Notes under the pieces: model-generated
Database searches by the model: none
The model's input: the letters and a program-made list of their open reading frames with translations, nothing else
What the model was told of the DNA's origin: nothing
Assembly: GCA_005765155.1 (NCBI GenBank)
Contig: VCCP01000001.1
Location: 3,844,001-3,908,000, forward strand
DNA: 64,000 bases
From: Zelopaecilomyces penicillatus
Taxonomy: Eukaryota > Ascomycota > Sordariomycetes > Hypocreales > Pseudodiploosporaceae
Reading direction: 5' to 3'
Shown here: piece after piece, positions 1 through 12,538 of the stretch
Layout: every line of letters starts with the position of its first letter
Position numbering within the stretch: position 1 is the stretch's first letter
Translations under genes and position numbers: made by a program

Positions 1-475
1 GCTACATGATCATTCTACAGAGATAACCAAGTCGACCACCTATGACGAGACAATTGATACCTCTTCTATCGCGCAATACTGCCACCGCCATTCCAAATGC
101 GTTTGGAGATACCTGTACCCGGCTGCACCATACAGTACTTTAGATGTAGATAGTTGGTGCAGTAGCGTGTATGCAACTCGTACATAAGTCACCTCAACGG
201 GATACAATGTCTCAAGCCATGCCAGAAAGAAGTTATGAGCTACAGCATATATGATGCTTGACTCGGTAGATGGTATATTTATCCTTGGCAGCCGCATCAC
301 GTTTACGTACTTGTCTCTGGACAAATCAGATAAATCGGCATTGTTCTGAGGACGTTTTCCATTTGGCACATCTCAGATTATATGTGCTACAACTTACAAT
401 ACTAGGTTTTTTTCTTTTTTTTTAAAAAAAAAAAACTAACCCAGTAGAAAAGAATTCTATCTCAAATCTGTTTAG
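1..475. other. Upstream flank of the PKS, no convincing gene
   Basis: No conserved protein is recognisable on either strand. A 109-codon minus-strand reading frame (40-369) has no motif I know and may be chance. A T-rich run followed by an A-run (about 407-434) could form a hairpin. It is followed by ACTAACCCAG and later TTTAG directly before the ATG at 476, both of which look like branch-point and acceptor sequence. A 5' leader intron or an additional upstream coding exon is therefore possible. Confidence 0.4.
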
Positions 476-3400
476 ATGCTACTGGCCTGCAACACGGCAT
501 CCCAAAAAGACCCAGTGAAGCCCATTGCCATCATTGGCATGGGGATGAAGCTTCCGGGTGGTGTTTCTACTGCTGATGACTTCTGGAGACTACTGATGAA
601 CAAGCAAGACGGCCGATGCCGTGTTCCAGAAAGTCGCTATAACGTGAATGGATTCCGTGGGGCTTCACGAAGAGAAAACGTCAACACTGAATATGGTTTT
701 TTCTTGCCAGAGGTAAACCTCAAAGCCATTGATGGATCCTTTTTCTCTGGAAATCGCGCCGAGACTCTCATGCTGGACCCCCAGCAAAGAATTTTAATGG
801 AGGTTGTTTGGGAGTGTATCGAAAGTGCAGGTGCAGTAAATCTTCAAGGCACAAACACTGGCGTTTATGTCGGGAACTTCGGAGAGGACTGGCATCAGCT
901 GGTTCATCAGGACACGCAGTCTTCTAGCCCTTTCCGCGTGTCCAATACCTCTGATTTCATCATTTCAAATAGGATATCTTATCATTATGATTTGCGTGGA
1001 CCCAGGTGAGGCTTACATCCGCGCCTCTTCGGGACGTTTATGCCATATTCACTGAGATACTAACCGAGCTCAACTCATTTTAGTCTTACTATTCGCACTG
1101 CTTGCTCTGCCGCCATGACTGGCCTTCATCTAGCCTGCCAAGCACTTCAAACTGGAGAATGCTCAGCGGCTATTGTTGCCGGGTCCAGCCTCATCATGGG
1201 CCCGTCCTTAACACAGGATATGTCAGCCTAGAGTGTGCTTTCTCTAGATGGTACCTGCAAGACATTTGATGCAGCTGCTAGTGGTTTTGCATGTGCTGAG
1301 GGCTTTAATGCTATTCTTATTAAGCTATTAAAAGATGTGATACGGGATAATGATCCTATTCGGGCAGTGATTCGGGCTACGTCTATTAACTCGGATGGAA
1401 GACTGTCAAATATTGGTGTTCCTAGCGCTGAAGCACAGGTCGATATGATACGGCACGCTTATAATAGTGCTGGGATTAACGACCTTTCCCAGACCGCATT
1501 TGTTGAATGTCATGGGACCGGCACACCGGTAGGGGATCCGATAGAGGCTATTGCTGTGGGGGAAGCATTCGGCGACGCAGGTATCTACATCGGATCGGTA
1601 AGTCAAAATGACTCAACCTCGGAATCTTCCCAGGTCCCATCCATCTAAACCGTATCGATGTATATATACGGATCTGATTAAATTTCAAATAGGTTAAACC
1701 CAATGTTGGCCACACAGGAGGCGCATCAGGTCTGACCAGCGTTATCAAGGCTGTTTTGGCCCTGGAGAACGAGACCATTCCGCCGAACATTCACTTTTCT
1801 ACACCAAACCCCAAGAGTATGCAATTTCTTTATAATTTTTCTCAACGAAGACTTTTGAGGGTATATATAGTTGATAACAGGTTTGCAGTTCCCTTTGAGA
1901 AATACAACCTGAAAGTGCCAGTCGAACCGGTTTCGTGGCCGGCGGACAGGCACCACCGAGTCAGCGTCAATTCCTTTGGTATCGGTGGCGCCAATGCCCA
2001 TGTATGTTTCATCATGTGCTCTCGGCAATACTTCTCAATCTGACGAAACGATGATAGGTGATCCTTGATTCTGCAGCCTCATTCGGGATCTCCTGCCGCG
2101 TCCCAGCCACCTCAATCGAAGCGGAAAGTAGTGGTAGCGATGTGAGCAACGAGAGTGTTGGAGGCAATGTCAGCGAAGCAAGCAAAGCAACTTCTTATGA
2201 CGCTACTAACGGAAATGGAATTCAAGACTCGGATACATGCATAACGAAACCTTTGAGCCCAAACTGCGATGAGCGTCTCCAAGACGGCAAGAACGAAACT
2301 AATCAGGTGATCAACAGCGATCAGCCTTCGCAAGACTTCACCGAACGTCGTCCAGCATTGCTTGTTGTTTCTGCAACCAATGAGAGCTCTCTCAAAGCTC
2401 GAGCGGCCAGTATCCAGCAATATGTCGAGACTCGAGCGTTATCCCTGGACGCTGTTACCCACACTCTAGGAACTCGTAGAGTGCATCATCCCTACAGAGT
2501 CTATTGCGTCGTCGATGGCAGCGATGAGGCTCCCCAATTTACCTCATTCCGCAAGCCTTCACTTCCTTTGCCCGATCTTGTCTTTGTCTTTACTGGCCAA
2601 GGTGCACAATGGGCTGGTATGGGTAGGGATCTGTGTCGTTGGATGCCGTCGTTTCTCAGTGACATCCGAGAAATGGATCGAGCTCTGAGCGGCTTGGACA
2701 CACCACCCGAATGGAAAATTGAAGGTATAAATCCCTTTCTGAATGTTGTTTTTCTGGAGAAAAAAAAAGAAAATAATTGCTTGACTAATGAGATGTGTTT
2801 CTGCATTGACCTCCAGACCTTCTCTGCTCCGAGACTGATGACAAAGTCATTAGCAAGTCTGAGATTGCTCAACCGTTGAGCACAGCCTTGCAGCTTGCCC
2901 TTGCCAATCTCCTTATTGAGTGTGGCATCAAGCCAAGTGCTGTTATAGGACATTCAAGTGGAGAAATTGCAGCTGCTTTTGTAGCTGGGGCGTTGACTTT
3001 AGGCGAGGCCATAATCTGCGGCTACCAGCGAGGCTTAATGGTGAAAAACACGACGCTTCCTGCTGGGCGAATGGCTGCAATTGGCCTAGGTCCTGAGGAG
3101 GTAGCCCCCTTTCTAATTGAGGGTGTGCGGATTGCTTGCGAGAACAGTCCCAAAAGCGTCACCGTATCAGGAGATGCGGAAGCCGTGGAGAAAGTCATCA
3201 AGGCTGTGAAGAACAGGGATTCCGACACATTTGTACGTCTGCTTCAAGTTGAGGTGGCGTACCATTCACGTAAGGCTCTTTTTGAATATTTCTTATTGAC
3301 ACCTTTATTCGTCTGAACTTCCAACTAACCATTATCTACGCCTTGCTCAATAGATCACATGGGTTGCGTTGGGCAAAAATACGAAGACTCGCTAAGGCCA

Positions 3401-6400
3401 TATATGTCAGCAAAGCAAGCGACTCTTCCTCTTTACTCCAGTGTCACAGGACATCTTGCTCCTACAAATCTCAATCTGGGGCCATCCTATTGGAAGTCTA
3501 ACCTTGAATCCCCCGTGTTTTTTACCAGCGCGGCGCGAGACGCCATGGATGACCTGAACAAGCCCATCTTGATAGAGATTGGGCCACATTGCGCTCTGAA
3601 GGGTCTTCTTCGCCAGATTTTCCAGGCTTATTCGAGCACTTCCAACCCTGCCAGCTACATCCCAACCCTCATCAGAAATGAAAGCTCTACAAGGTCGATC
3701 TTGGTTACATTTGGTGAGCTATATTCTTCTGGCTACTCAGTCAACTTGGGCCTGGTTAATCCGGCGGCCGACGTCCTGATCGATTTGCCTCTTTACCCTT
3801 GGGATCACAGTAAGGAGCTATGGCACGAGAGCCGCATCTCAAAAGCCTGGAGATTAAGGGAGCATCCGCATCACGAGCTGCTCGGTTCTATTTGTACCAC
3901 AGTTGGGGGCCAACACCGGGTCTGGAGAAATCTTCTGGCTATAAGAGATGTTCCATGGCTGGGAGATCATGCTATTATGAAAGATGTTGTATTTCCTTGT
4001 GCCGCGTATGTTGCAATGATGGGAGAGGCTATTCGGCAAGCTACCGGTTCCAAAGCCTATCAGCTCCGAGATGTGATTATCAAGTCAGCAATGGTTGTGC
4101 CTGAAACTAACACAATCGAGCTCATGACTGTAATGAATTATTCGAAGCTTACAGACTATACCCATTCGTCGTGGTATGAATTTTCCATTTCTTCGTTCAA
4201 TGGGAGCTCGTGGGTGCAGCATTGCATTGCTCAAGGGAAGGCAGCGGAACCAGACTTGATTCGGCCTTCAGAGGAACGGCTCACAGCTATATTGTCGCCA
4301 CTTCCCCGCACCATCCCCGAGAAATACCTGTACAGAAAGATGGAGCTGATGGGAATCAAATTCGGGATTTCCTTTCGTTCCTTGAAGGATGTATCTGCTC
4401 ATACTCAAGACTGAATAGCAAGAGCCACCATCAGAGAGGCCGAGGTCAGAGACAAGGAGATGCATGCTGTCCACCCAACAACGATAGATGCCTGCCTACA
4501 ATTATCAGCCGTTGCGGCCAACAAGGGTGTTGTCCGCCAGATGGGCTCCCTCAAGGTTCCATCGAGAATAGAAAGTGTTTACATATGTCCGAGAGATACA
4601 AGTCCAGTGATTGAAACTGTTGAGCGCACGGCTGGTGGTAGTGATATTATAGCCATCACAGAAGACCACAAAGTCATGATTGACCTGAAAGATGCCAAAT
4701 TTATTCGACTGGACACAGGAGATGACCAGGGCCAAAAAGCATAAATCGGTCAGGCCGTGAGCCGCTTGGAATGGCGCCCACACATTGACTTCTGCAATCT
4801 CCAAGACCTTCTTCAAAGTTTGGATAGTCGAGATATAGTGTTGGTTCTCACTAAAATCACTACACTTCATATCCTGCAGTGGTTGGATGTGATAGATTCG
4901 ATGGATATATCTTTTCCTGAAGGCTATCTGACAAAGTTTTTCAATTGGCTTGTGGAGGAGAAGCAGCGAATGCTCCGTGGAGAATATCTTGTTCTTTCGC
5001 AGGCTGCACAGTGGGCGCAGGCTAATGCTGAAACTCGCAAGCCAATTCTGGATGATGTAGCTGCCGAAATGAACTCTCAATACTCTGAGCACTTGTCCGC
5101 GATTTTCTCCATGTTCTCTGTCATCAGTCAGCCGGATAACATAAAAGCTATCACATCAGGAGAACTTCACCCGCTCCAGATCTATATGGAGTCTGGGGGC
5201 CTTAGTCAGACATATGATATAGTAAGAGTATCTCTGTATGCTGGGGAATTCTTTCGCCTGTTGGGACATTCGCAGCCAAACCTGAAAATCTTGGAGATTG
5301 GCGGAGGTACAGCGGCAACGACAGAACAAGTGTTGAGCCATCTGATGTCTGACAATGGCACTCGCCTATATGCGGTTTACACATTTACAGACATCTCTGC
5401 CGGGTTTTTTAATGCTGCCCGTGAGCGGCTCAGCCAGTGGCAAGGCATTGAGTATAAGACTCTGGACATTACACAAGATCCCATGAGTCAAGACTTCTCT
5501 CAGGGTTATTATGATGTTATCATTGCCTCCAACGTACGTACATACATCGCCAAACGACTGATAATACTTGCGACTGCGGTTTAATAGCCTCGAGTTAACT
5601 AACCGTTTGTTTCAGGTCTTTCATGCAACCCCCTCTCTCCACAAAACACTAAAGAATGTGCACAGTTTGCTTCGTCCAGGTGGGCGCTTATACTTGCAAG
5701 AATTAACCACTCGTGAGTGCCAGCTATTTGCCAACTCAATTGTAAATTTGCACTGAAGTGAACATGAGCTGAATTCTTTATTCAAATGATATAGCAAGCG
5801 AAATGACCTTTACACCTTTCATCATGGTATGTTACATTGGTACAGCAACATGAGCAATCTCCTACACACCTACCTAACCTCCACTCCCCTCGCCCAATTC
5901 TCCACTTACTGACGACATTTCTTTCTTGTGTTTAGGGTCTGCTTCCTGGTTGGTGGTGTAGCAATGAAGAAGGTCGTACCGAAACACCTCTTGTTTCAAG
6001 CGAGAGGTGGGACCAGGAACTCCGTTCGGCTGGATTTGGCGGCATCGAAGCTATTGGGCTTAACAGCGACGACAATTATCAATACATCAGCCATATGATA
6101 TCTTCAGTACCTACCCAGACAGCTTGCAGTAAGGATATTCTGCTACTATACAACCGGGAAAGGGTGGAATTTGCGAATCAGCTCGCCTCTATGCTCGAGC
6201 AGAGCGGAACCCGAGTCAGCTGGGCGAGCATCCATGACAAACAATGGGGTGACGGCCAGGATATCTTCGCAGTAATGGACCTCGAGGCCCCCTTCTTCAG
6301 TGAAATTTCGGAGGACGACTACACTGATTTCATGACTGGTCTTGCTGGCATCAAGGGCGGGCTATTCTGGATTACTCGGTCAGCCCAGATCAACTGCATT

Positions 6401-9400
6401 AATCCAGATTACGGGCTAGTTACTGGCTTTGCCAGAACTGTCAGACTTGAGACATCAATGGACTTTTGGACGGTCGAGCTACAGAACTTGGACGATCCCA
6501 CCATGAGTTCTGTGGCTTCTATCGCTAGAAGATTTCTTGAGCGACAACAAGGTAGCGCACAGACTGTTGACTGCGAGTTCGCTGTTCATGATGGTAATAT
6601 TCTTGTTGGGCGCTTTGATTGGGCATCCAAGGCCGATGAACTTCAGAAGCAATCCATGGTTAACAATGACGACCCAAGGAAATTGGTAGTCGGTCGACCA
6701 GGGATGCTCAATTCAATGGGCTGGGTCCAAAGTGCAGGCCCTTCGCTCCAGTCAGATGAGGTAGAAGTTCAAACAAAAGCCGTTGGGCTGAACTTCCGCG
6801 ACATCATGATGGCCATGGGCATAATACAAGGAGAAAAGGGCCAAGTTAGCCACATGGGACTCGAGGCTGCCGGTGTTGTAACTCGTGTAGGATCCAAGGT
6901 CAATCATCTAGCAGTTGGACACCGTGTGGTGACAATGTTCTCGGGCTTATTTAACTCTCGAAGGGTCATTCCTAGCCAATATGTGTTTGGCATACCCGAT
7001 GATCTTAGTTTTGAGGATGCGGCAACTATGTGTTGTGTGTACTGCACTGTGATCTATGCCATTATTTACAAGGGGTGAGATTGAAAAAAATCAGTCTGTA
7101 TTGATTCACTCAGCATGTGGTGGTGTTGGGCAAGCTGCAATACAGATATGCCAGATGCTAGGTGCAGATATATATGTTACGGTTGGCAGTGAAGAAAAGG
7201 TGCAATATCTACAGCAACACTATGCGATTCCACGACAACGCATCTTTAACTCTCGCGATACTTCATTTTATAATGATGTGATGCACGCAACCAAGGGCAG
7301 GGGGGTTGATTTGGTTCTAAATTCGCTGTCTGGAGAACTTCTCCATGCTTCTTGGAAATATGTAGCTGAATGGGGTAAGATGATGGAGATTGGAAAGCGA
7401 GATATTATGGAACATGGTCAGATTTCTATAAACATGTTTAACGCCAACCGGACATTCTATGGTATTAACCTGGATGCTATGAATGAGCGCCCTATTATAT
7501 TCTGCAAGTAAATGCTATAAGCCTACGAATTCCGTATGGATAAAACTAGTAACAAAGTCCATTTACTGACTTCAACAATCTTTTTTAACAATAACAGGTT
7601 GATGGCTCAAGTCTTACAGTACTACTCGGAGGGGCACATTAAACCAATTACGCCTATTCATACCTTTCCAGCACAAGATATCTCAAACGCCTTTCGGTAT
7701 ATGCAGTCCGGCAAGCATATAGGTAAAATTGTTATTACAATGCCAGAGGATTCTGCCAGCATACCGGCTATACCCATCGATAAAGACACGGCTCTATCGG
7801 CATCCTTAACTTACCTCCTTGTTGGGGGTCTTGGCGGTCTTGGTAAAGCGGTCACGGCATGGATGGTAGATAAGGGGGCTCGTAGTTTCGTCTTCTTTTC
7901 TCGATCGGCTGGAAAGTCGGCGGAAGATCAGGCTTTCTTGCTGGAGATAGAATCACAGGGTTGCACCACGGTAGCCATCAGAGGGGACGTGACAGAAATG
8001 GACGATGTCATTAGGTGTGTCGAGGCTGCGCCAACACCAATAGCAGGCGTAATGCAATTATCCATGGTTTTGAGGGTAAGTTCTCTTAATTCCTTTCAAG
8101 ATTCCATTCGACTAACACTACCGGCGATGCTCGCCGCCCTAGGATATGGCCGTCTATAAAATGGGTTACGAGGATTGGAATGCAGCGCAAAGGCCCAAAG
8201 TTAGAGGAACTTGGAACCTGCACAAAGCCCTGTCAAGTGCCAACTTGGACTTTTTTATTTTATTCAGCTCACTTTCAGGAATTCATGGGTTGTATGGACA
8301 GGCAAACTACTCCTCGGCGAATGCCTTTCTGGACTCTTTTGTTCAATACAGACAAAGTCTGGGGCTGCCATGCTCTGCGATTGATATCGGCACTGTGGAC
8401 GGCATCGGCATTGTCAGCACACTTACGAACGAGCAAAACAAGCTTGCTGCTTTAGGTATGGTGCTGTTACAAGAGCAGTCACTCATGGACGCGATCGAGC
8501 TCTGCATTAAGCAGTCTGCATCCCGGGAGCGGGAGGTATCTGACCAGGTTGGTTCTAGCATTGCACCTTGCAAGAGCAGATATGCACACATTAGCACCCA
8601 TCAGATCACGATTGGACTGGGATCAAGCAAGCCGCTTGATGACCCAGCAAATCGGAACCCGATCAAATATGATATCCGCATGGGTTTGGCGCGTCAAAGA
8701 GAAATCCTCAGCACTCAGAGTACAGATGCCAAGGGCGATGGCATGAGAGCCATCATTAGTGCGATTGCATCAGACCCACAGATACTCAACGACACGGATA
8801 CACTCGATCGAATTACTGCAGAGATTGGACGAACCCTGTGTAATTTTGCCATGATAGCAGAAGAGACTATGGACGTCAACATGTCGCTTGAGTCAATGGG
8901 AATAGACTCGCTTGTCAGCATCGAGCTTCGAAATTGGTGGCGCGGTACACTTGGCGTTGATATCAGCGTGTTGGAAATGACGAGCGCAGGCACAATCGCC
9001 AGGCTGGGAAACCTAGCCATAGAGTCGCTGAAGAGGAAGCACGGGCTTGTGGTAGAAGACGGAGCTGATAACAAGAGCGCGCTGCAGACGGAGCTCATAT
9101 CCAGATTCATGTCTTATATGGATGACCTCTCTAGCCATCACGCCTCTATTTCGGAGCCTTGTGCCAATACTTCTCTACCAGAAAACGCAACCGTCTTCCT
9201 CACTGGCGCAACCGGATTCCTCGGCTCAGAGATTCTGAAACGTTTGCTTCACACCCACTCCGTTGGGCGCGTCATTGCGCTTGTGAGAGCAAAGTCTGTC
9301 GAGGACGGCATGGAAAGAATCAAGGAGACGGCGAAAACTTTGGGCTGGTGGACGCCCCTCGACAAAGACAAGGTAGAAATTTGGCAAGGAGACTTGTCCA

Positions 9401-10320
9401 GTCGCTCCCTGGGCCTGAATAGCACGCAACTGGCGCGACTCCAGGGCGAATCACCAAATGATGACACCAACGTGGATGCCATCATTCACAACGGTGCAGC
9501 TGTCACCATGGCGGCAAGTTTCGAGAGTCTTTGCAAGCCCAACATTGATGCAACGATTGAGCTTCTGAAGATGGCTCTATCATCGCGCCGCCCGCTCAAG
9601 TTTGTATATGTGTCTGGAAGCGGCAAGTTGGATCAGGAGCAGCCAATTGAGTTGCTGGCGCAGGAAATATTGCCTCATTTTGGCTACTCCCAGACAAAGC
9701 TCTTGGCTGAGAGAATTGTGCTGGAAGTGATATCCCAAATGCCCAGAGGACAGAACCGCGTGTCGGTGGTTAAGCCAGGACTAATCGCCGGAGCTCCTGG
9801 TCATGGTGTAGCCAATCTGGACGATCTGATGTGGCACTTCATCGCTACCATCGCGGCAACCAAAAAGTTTCCAGAGTATGAGAAGGACGCTTGGGTCTAC
9901 ATTTCAGGGGTGGATTCCATCGCCGCCAGCATCACCCAGCAGCTTTTTGCTTCTACCAACATAGAGGCCTTTGTAGACATCCATGACGGAATTTTTGTGT
10001 CAGACTTCTGGCAACTCCTGGCCAATGAGCTTGGGATTCCATATGCCAGCCAGGAACCGGATGAATGGATCAAAGGCGTCATGGAGCAGGCACCAGATAC
10101 TGTCAACAGCCAGCTGATGCCTGAGATTTCTCAGATTATCAAGAATAATAGTTCGGTCTTCCCGGTGGAGGCGCCGTGTAGCATTGAAGTAACAGAGCGT
10201 GTGCGATTGTCTCTGCAAAGTACTATACAACACCTTCAGCGTGTGGGATACTTTGAGACGTCACCAACGTCCGAACAAGAAAAGCTGCTGGAGAGCACAA
10301 TCAGGCGGTCGCGAAATTAG
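476..10320 (+). pseudogene. Highly reducing polyketide synthase with terminal reductase domain (KS-AT-DH-MT-ER-KR-ACP-R), disrupted
   Basis: An iterative type I PKS would build a reduced, C-methylated polyketide and release it reductively. My exons are 476-1005, 1084-1597, 1693-1816, 1889-2001, 2058-2724, 2817-3269, 3354-5533, 5616-5712, 5795-5826, 5936-7507, 7598-8075 and 8143-10320, about 2,978 codons. Visible motifs by residue: KS Cys in RTACSAAM, HGTGTPVGDP and GHTGGAS; AT GHSSGE (~693); DH His in WLGDHAIM (~1000) and Asp in HPTTIDACLQ (~1179); MT LEIGGGTAATT (~1446); ER LNFRDIM (~1855) and HSACGGVGQAA; KR VGGLGGLG (~2169) and YGQANYSSANAF; ACP GIDSL Ser (~2507); R domain GATGFLG (~2607) and YSQTK (~2767). 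In-frame stops lie at 1229 (TAG), 4412 (TGA) and 4742 (TAA), and one extra base near 7073 shifts the frame inside ER. No intron of usable length removes them. The rest of the protein is well conserved, suggesting recent loss. Sequencing error or readthrough remain possible. The 476 start may not be the true one. Confidence 0.88.
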
Positions 10321-11282
10321 CCGGGGTAGGGAGATTTGACCGGGCTGTTGGAAGCAATCAGGACAAGCACATATGTATTGAATCAGACATGAATACTCGA
10401 TATTAATGCTAGAAACCTTGAAGAGGGCCGTGTTCCAACCCAGTTTTTATTGGTTTTTCTTTTCTTCCTTGATCGTGAATCATGGAAAAATAACAAAACT
10501 TCCCTGTGTAAGAACAAATTAAAGCCAATGGATTGAGTCTAAGTACTGAAGTCTGTGAAACTTATTCGATGGTACCCGAATTCTTGGATACAGAGCACAA
10601 ACGCTCCCACGATTATATTCTTGTAAAGTTGCTCCTTTGTTGAACTACTCAAAAAAAGCATACGTTTCTCTAATGAATAGGGTCAACATTATAGCCTCCT
10701 GGAACTCTTTCCAGAATCATTTGCACTCATTTCATCTATTCCACAGAGGCCCACCTCCAACGCCAACCTTTAAGACGTTGCACTTAACAGTGTTGAGAGC
10801 TGAGGAAAAAATGGTCAAATTGACTCTTGATAACTTTAGGAAATGTGTCGTCGTCCTTGACCTCCTTGAGACTGCACCCCTTTTTTTTCAAACACTCCAC
10901 TATAAATGTGTTTGACATAACTCCTAAGCATAACTTATTCATCGAAAATCCCACATATCCTCCATCACACATTGTTCACATACATATCTAGTCAGGGATC
11001 TCACCCCCTGCTTCAAGTTCAATCCACTCGCATCTGCACGCGTAGCTAATGCGCCGGCGGGAGAGGCCCGAATAACTAGCTCTCACATCATCATCATATT
11101 GAGCCTCTCTTTTTACATAGGCTGGCGATACAAGAGTACATGAGCTTTTCTATAGAAACAACTATATTAAGCCCAATGTGATACTTAAAAAGAGCAAGCA
11201 CCCCTAGCATTAACCTAAATCATCCAACACTCTTTTTCTCAACTCCTCCTCCATTACTTCTTACTACCAAAAAAATCCCACG
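10321..11282. other. Intergenic: PKS 3' flank and promoter of secreted-protein gene
   Basis: No gene is supported. A TATAAA lies at about 10903 and a second TATATTA at about 11161. The latter is roughly 120 bp upstream of the ATG at 11283 and is the better core-promoter candidate. The 5' leader (about 11220-11282) is CT- and A-rich, as is usual in fungal leaders. Confidence 0.4.
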
Positions 11283-11737
11283 ATGAAGCTTTACTCGCCA
11301 ATAATCATTACAGCAATGCTGGCTTCATCTGCCCTGGCCGCAGACTGCTTCGGGGGCAAGCCAAAAGCAGACGCCTTTGAATATGTCAAGACTGGTGTAG
11401 AACTCTGCCGCAATTGCTACACCGGTCCAGGCGCATGTGTTTTCACAGCGGCTTCAGGGGTTGGTGTTACTTGCGAGCTACGCATCCCGCGGAACTCGAT
11501 ACCAAGGTATTGCGATGTAGGTTTTTTTTTTTTCTTTTTTCTTTTTTTGGACTCTTCCCTGTTTATAGTTCTTATCCTACGGCGGAAGATTCGTGGGATA
11601 TAGCAGATGGCATTGTGCTAATATAAGTAACACAGGAAGCCATTGGTAATATCGTTGCCCTTTGCGTTAATCGTCACAAGCAATCTGGCGGGAAGTGGGC
11701 TTACAAGGGAGAAGAATACAACTGTCATTTGAGTTAA
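11283..11737 (+). CDS. Small secreted cysteine-rich protein (8 Cys in mature form)
   Basis: Two exons, 11283-11516 and 11636-11737, give a 111-residue protein. The intron (GTAGGT...ACAG) starts with a long T/C tract and keeps the frame. The N-terminus is a clear secretion signal (basic residue, hydrophobic stretch, ALA-A cleavage context near residue 20). The mature part of about 90 residues has eight cysteines, an even number that would allow four disulfides, three of them contributed around the splice junction and in exon 2 (RYC, ALC, YNC). I do not recognise a named family. Size, signal peptide and cysteine content fit the broad class of fungal small secreted or effector-like proteins. The role is inferred only from these properties. 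It lies about 1 kb downstream of the broken PKS and is divergent from nothing nearby. Confidence 0.72.
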
Positions 11738-12538
11738 AACATTGTTATGTTGGCTGATATGTTCATTAGCCGAGTGGGATAGGGCGAAAAACGTAGACTG
11801 TAAATTAGATATTTATCGATTGTCATGTGAGGATTCCGAATTGTCTATCATGGGGTTAAAATTACATGAAGTAAGCCAAGGTTAGACACTAAAAATATAA
11901 TTTTCCCAGGAGTCTACGAGTACAATTGTCCCGGTGTAGTCTGTTTGCTGTGTTGCGGTCACATTTTGAGAAATACTTACAGCAAGTTACTTGGCTAAAT
12001 GATGTATGGCATTTTGCAACAAATGTTGACGCAAAAACAACATCTGTTTATCGCTCCCGAACAAGGAATACGGTGAGAGACAGCACAAGAAGTTATGTTT
12101 CTCTCGTCCCAGCTTCGAACCCTTGGCTGTCCTTGATTGAGTGTCTTCCTACACCAGATGTCACGCTGTGACGGTCACAAGTAATGAAATTTTCCTGGAT
12201 AAGTACGTGTGTATTGAACGTAGGGACTAAAGTAAAGAGAAGAAGAAGAAGAAGAGAAAAGAGGCCATGTGGTGCGTTCGGCTATTCCGCTTCCAGGGAT
12301 AGGTTCAATGTGTGACGGGAATGCCCCTGGCCTCCATAATGATTCCACCAATCTTCTACTTCCGAGTTTGTTTCTGCCTTGGCCCCAACACTCAGAGTTC
12401 CACTTTCCTTGATTATTTGAATTTCACACGGTGCTTCTTCCTGCAACTTGTTGGTGGTCCATAACATTGCCGATCAATCTCACCAAGCCCCAACCACTCA
12501 TCACAGCCTCATGAACCAGTCATTGCTAAGCTCTCTAT
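11738..12538. other. Intergenic region with a short GAA repeat
   Basis: No conserved coding sequence was seen. A purine microsatellite of GAA units occupies roughly 12237-12256. The region separates the ends of two convergent secreted-protein genes. Confidence 0.4.

Noticed and set aside
40..369. 109-codon minus-strand frame at the left edge
   Set aside because: It has a plausible length but no motif, no recognised fold and no supporting splice sites. I left it out as a gene.
4380..4435. Intron that would remove the TGA at 4412
   Set aside because: GTATCT...GAATAG is present, but the intron would be only about 30 nt, far shorter than any other intron here, and the flanking DH sequence is continuous without it.
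12100..12130. tRNA-like TTCGAACCC word
   Set aside because: It resembles a T-arm but no matching acceptor stem or anticodon arm is found around it. No tRNA gene was seen elsewhere in the window.
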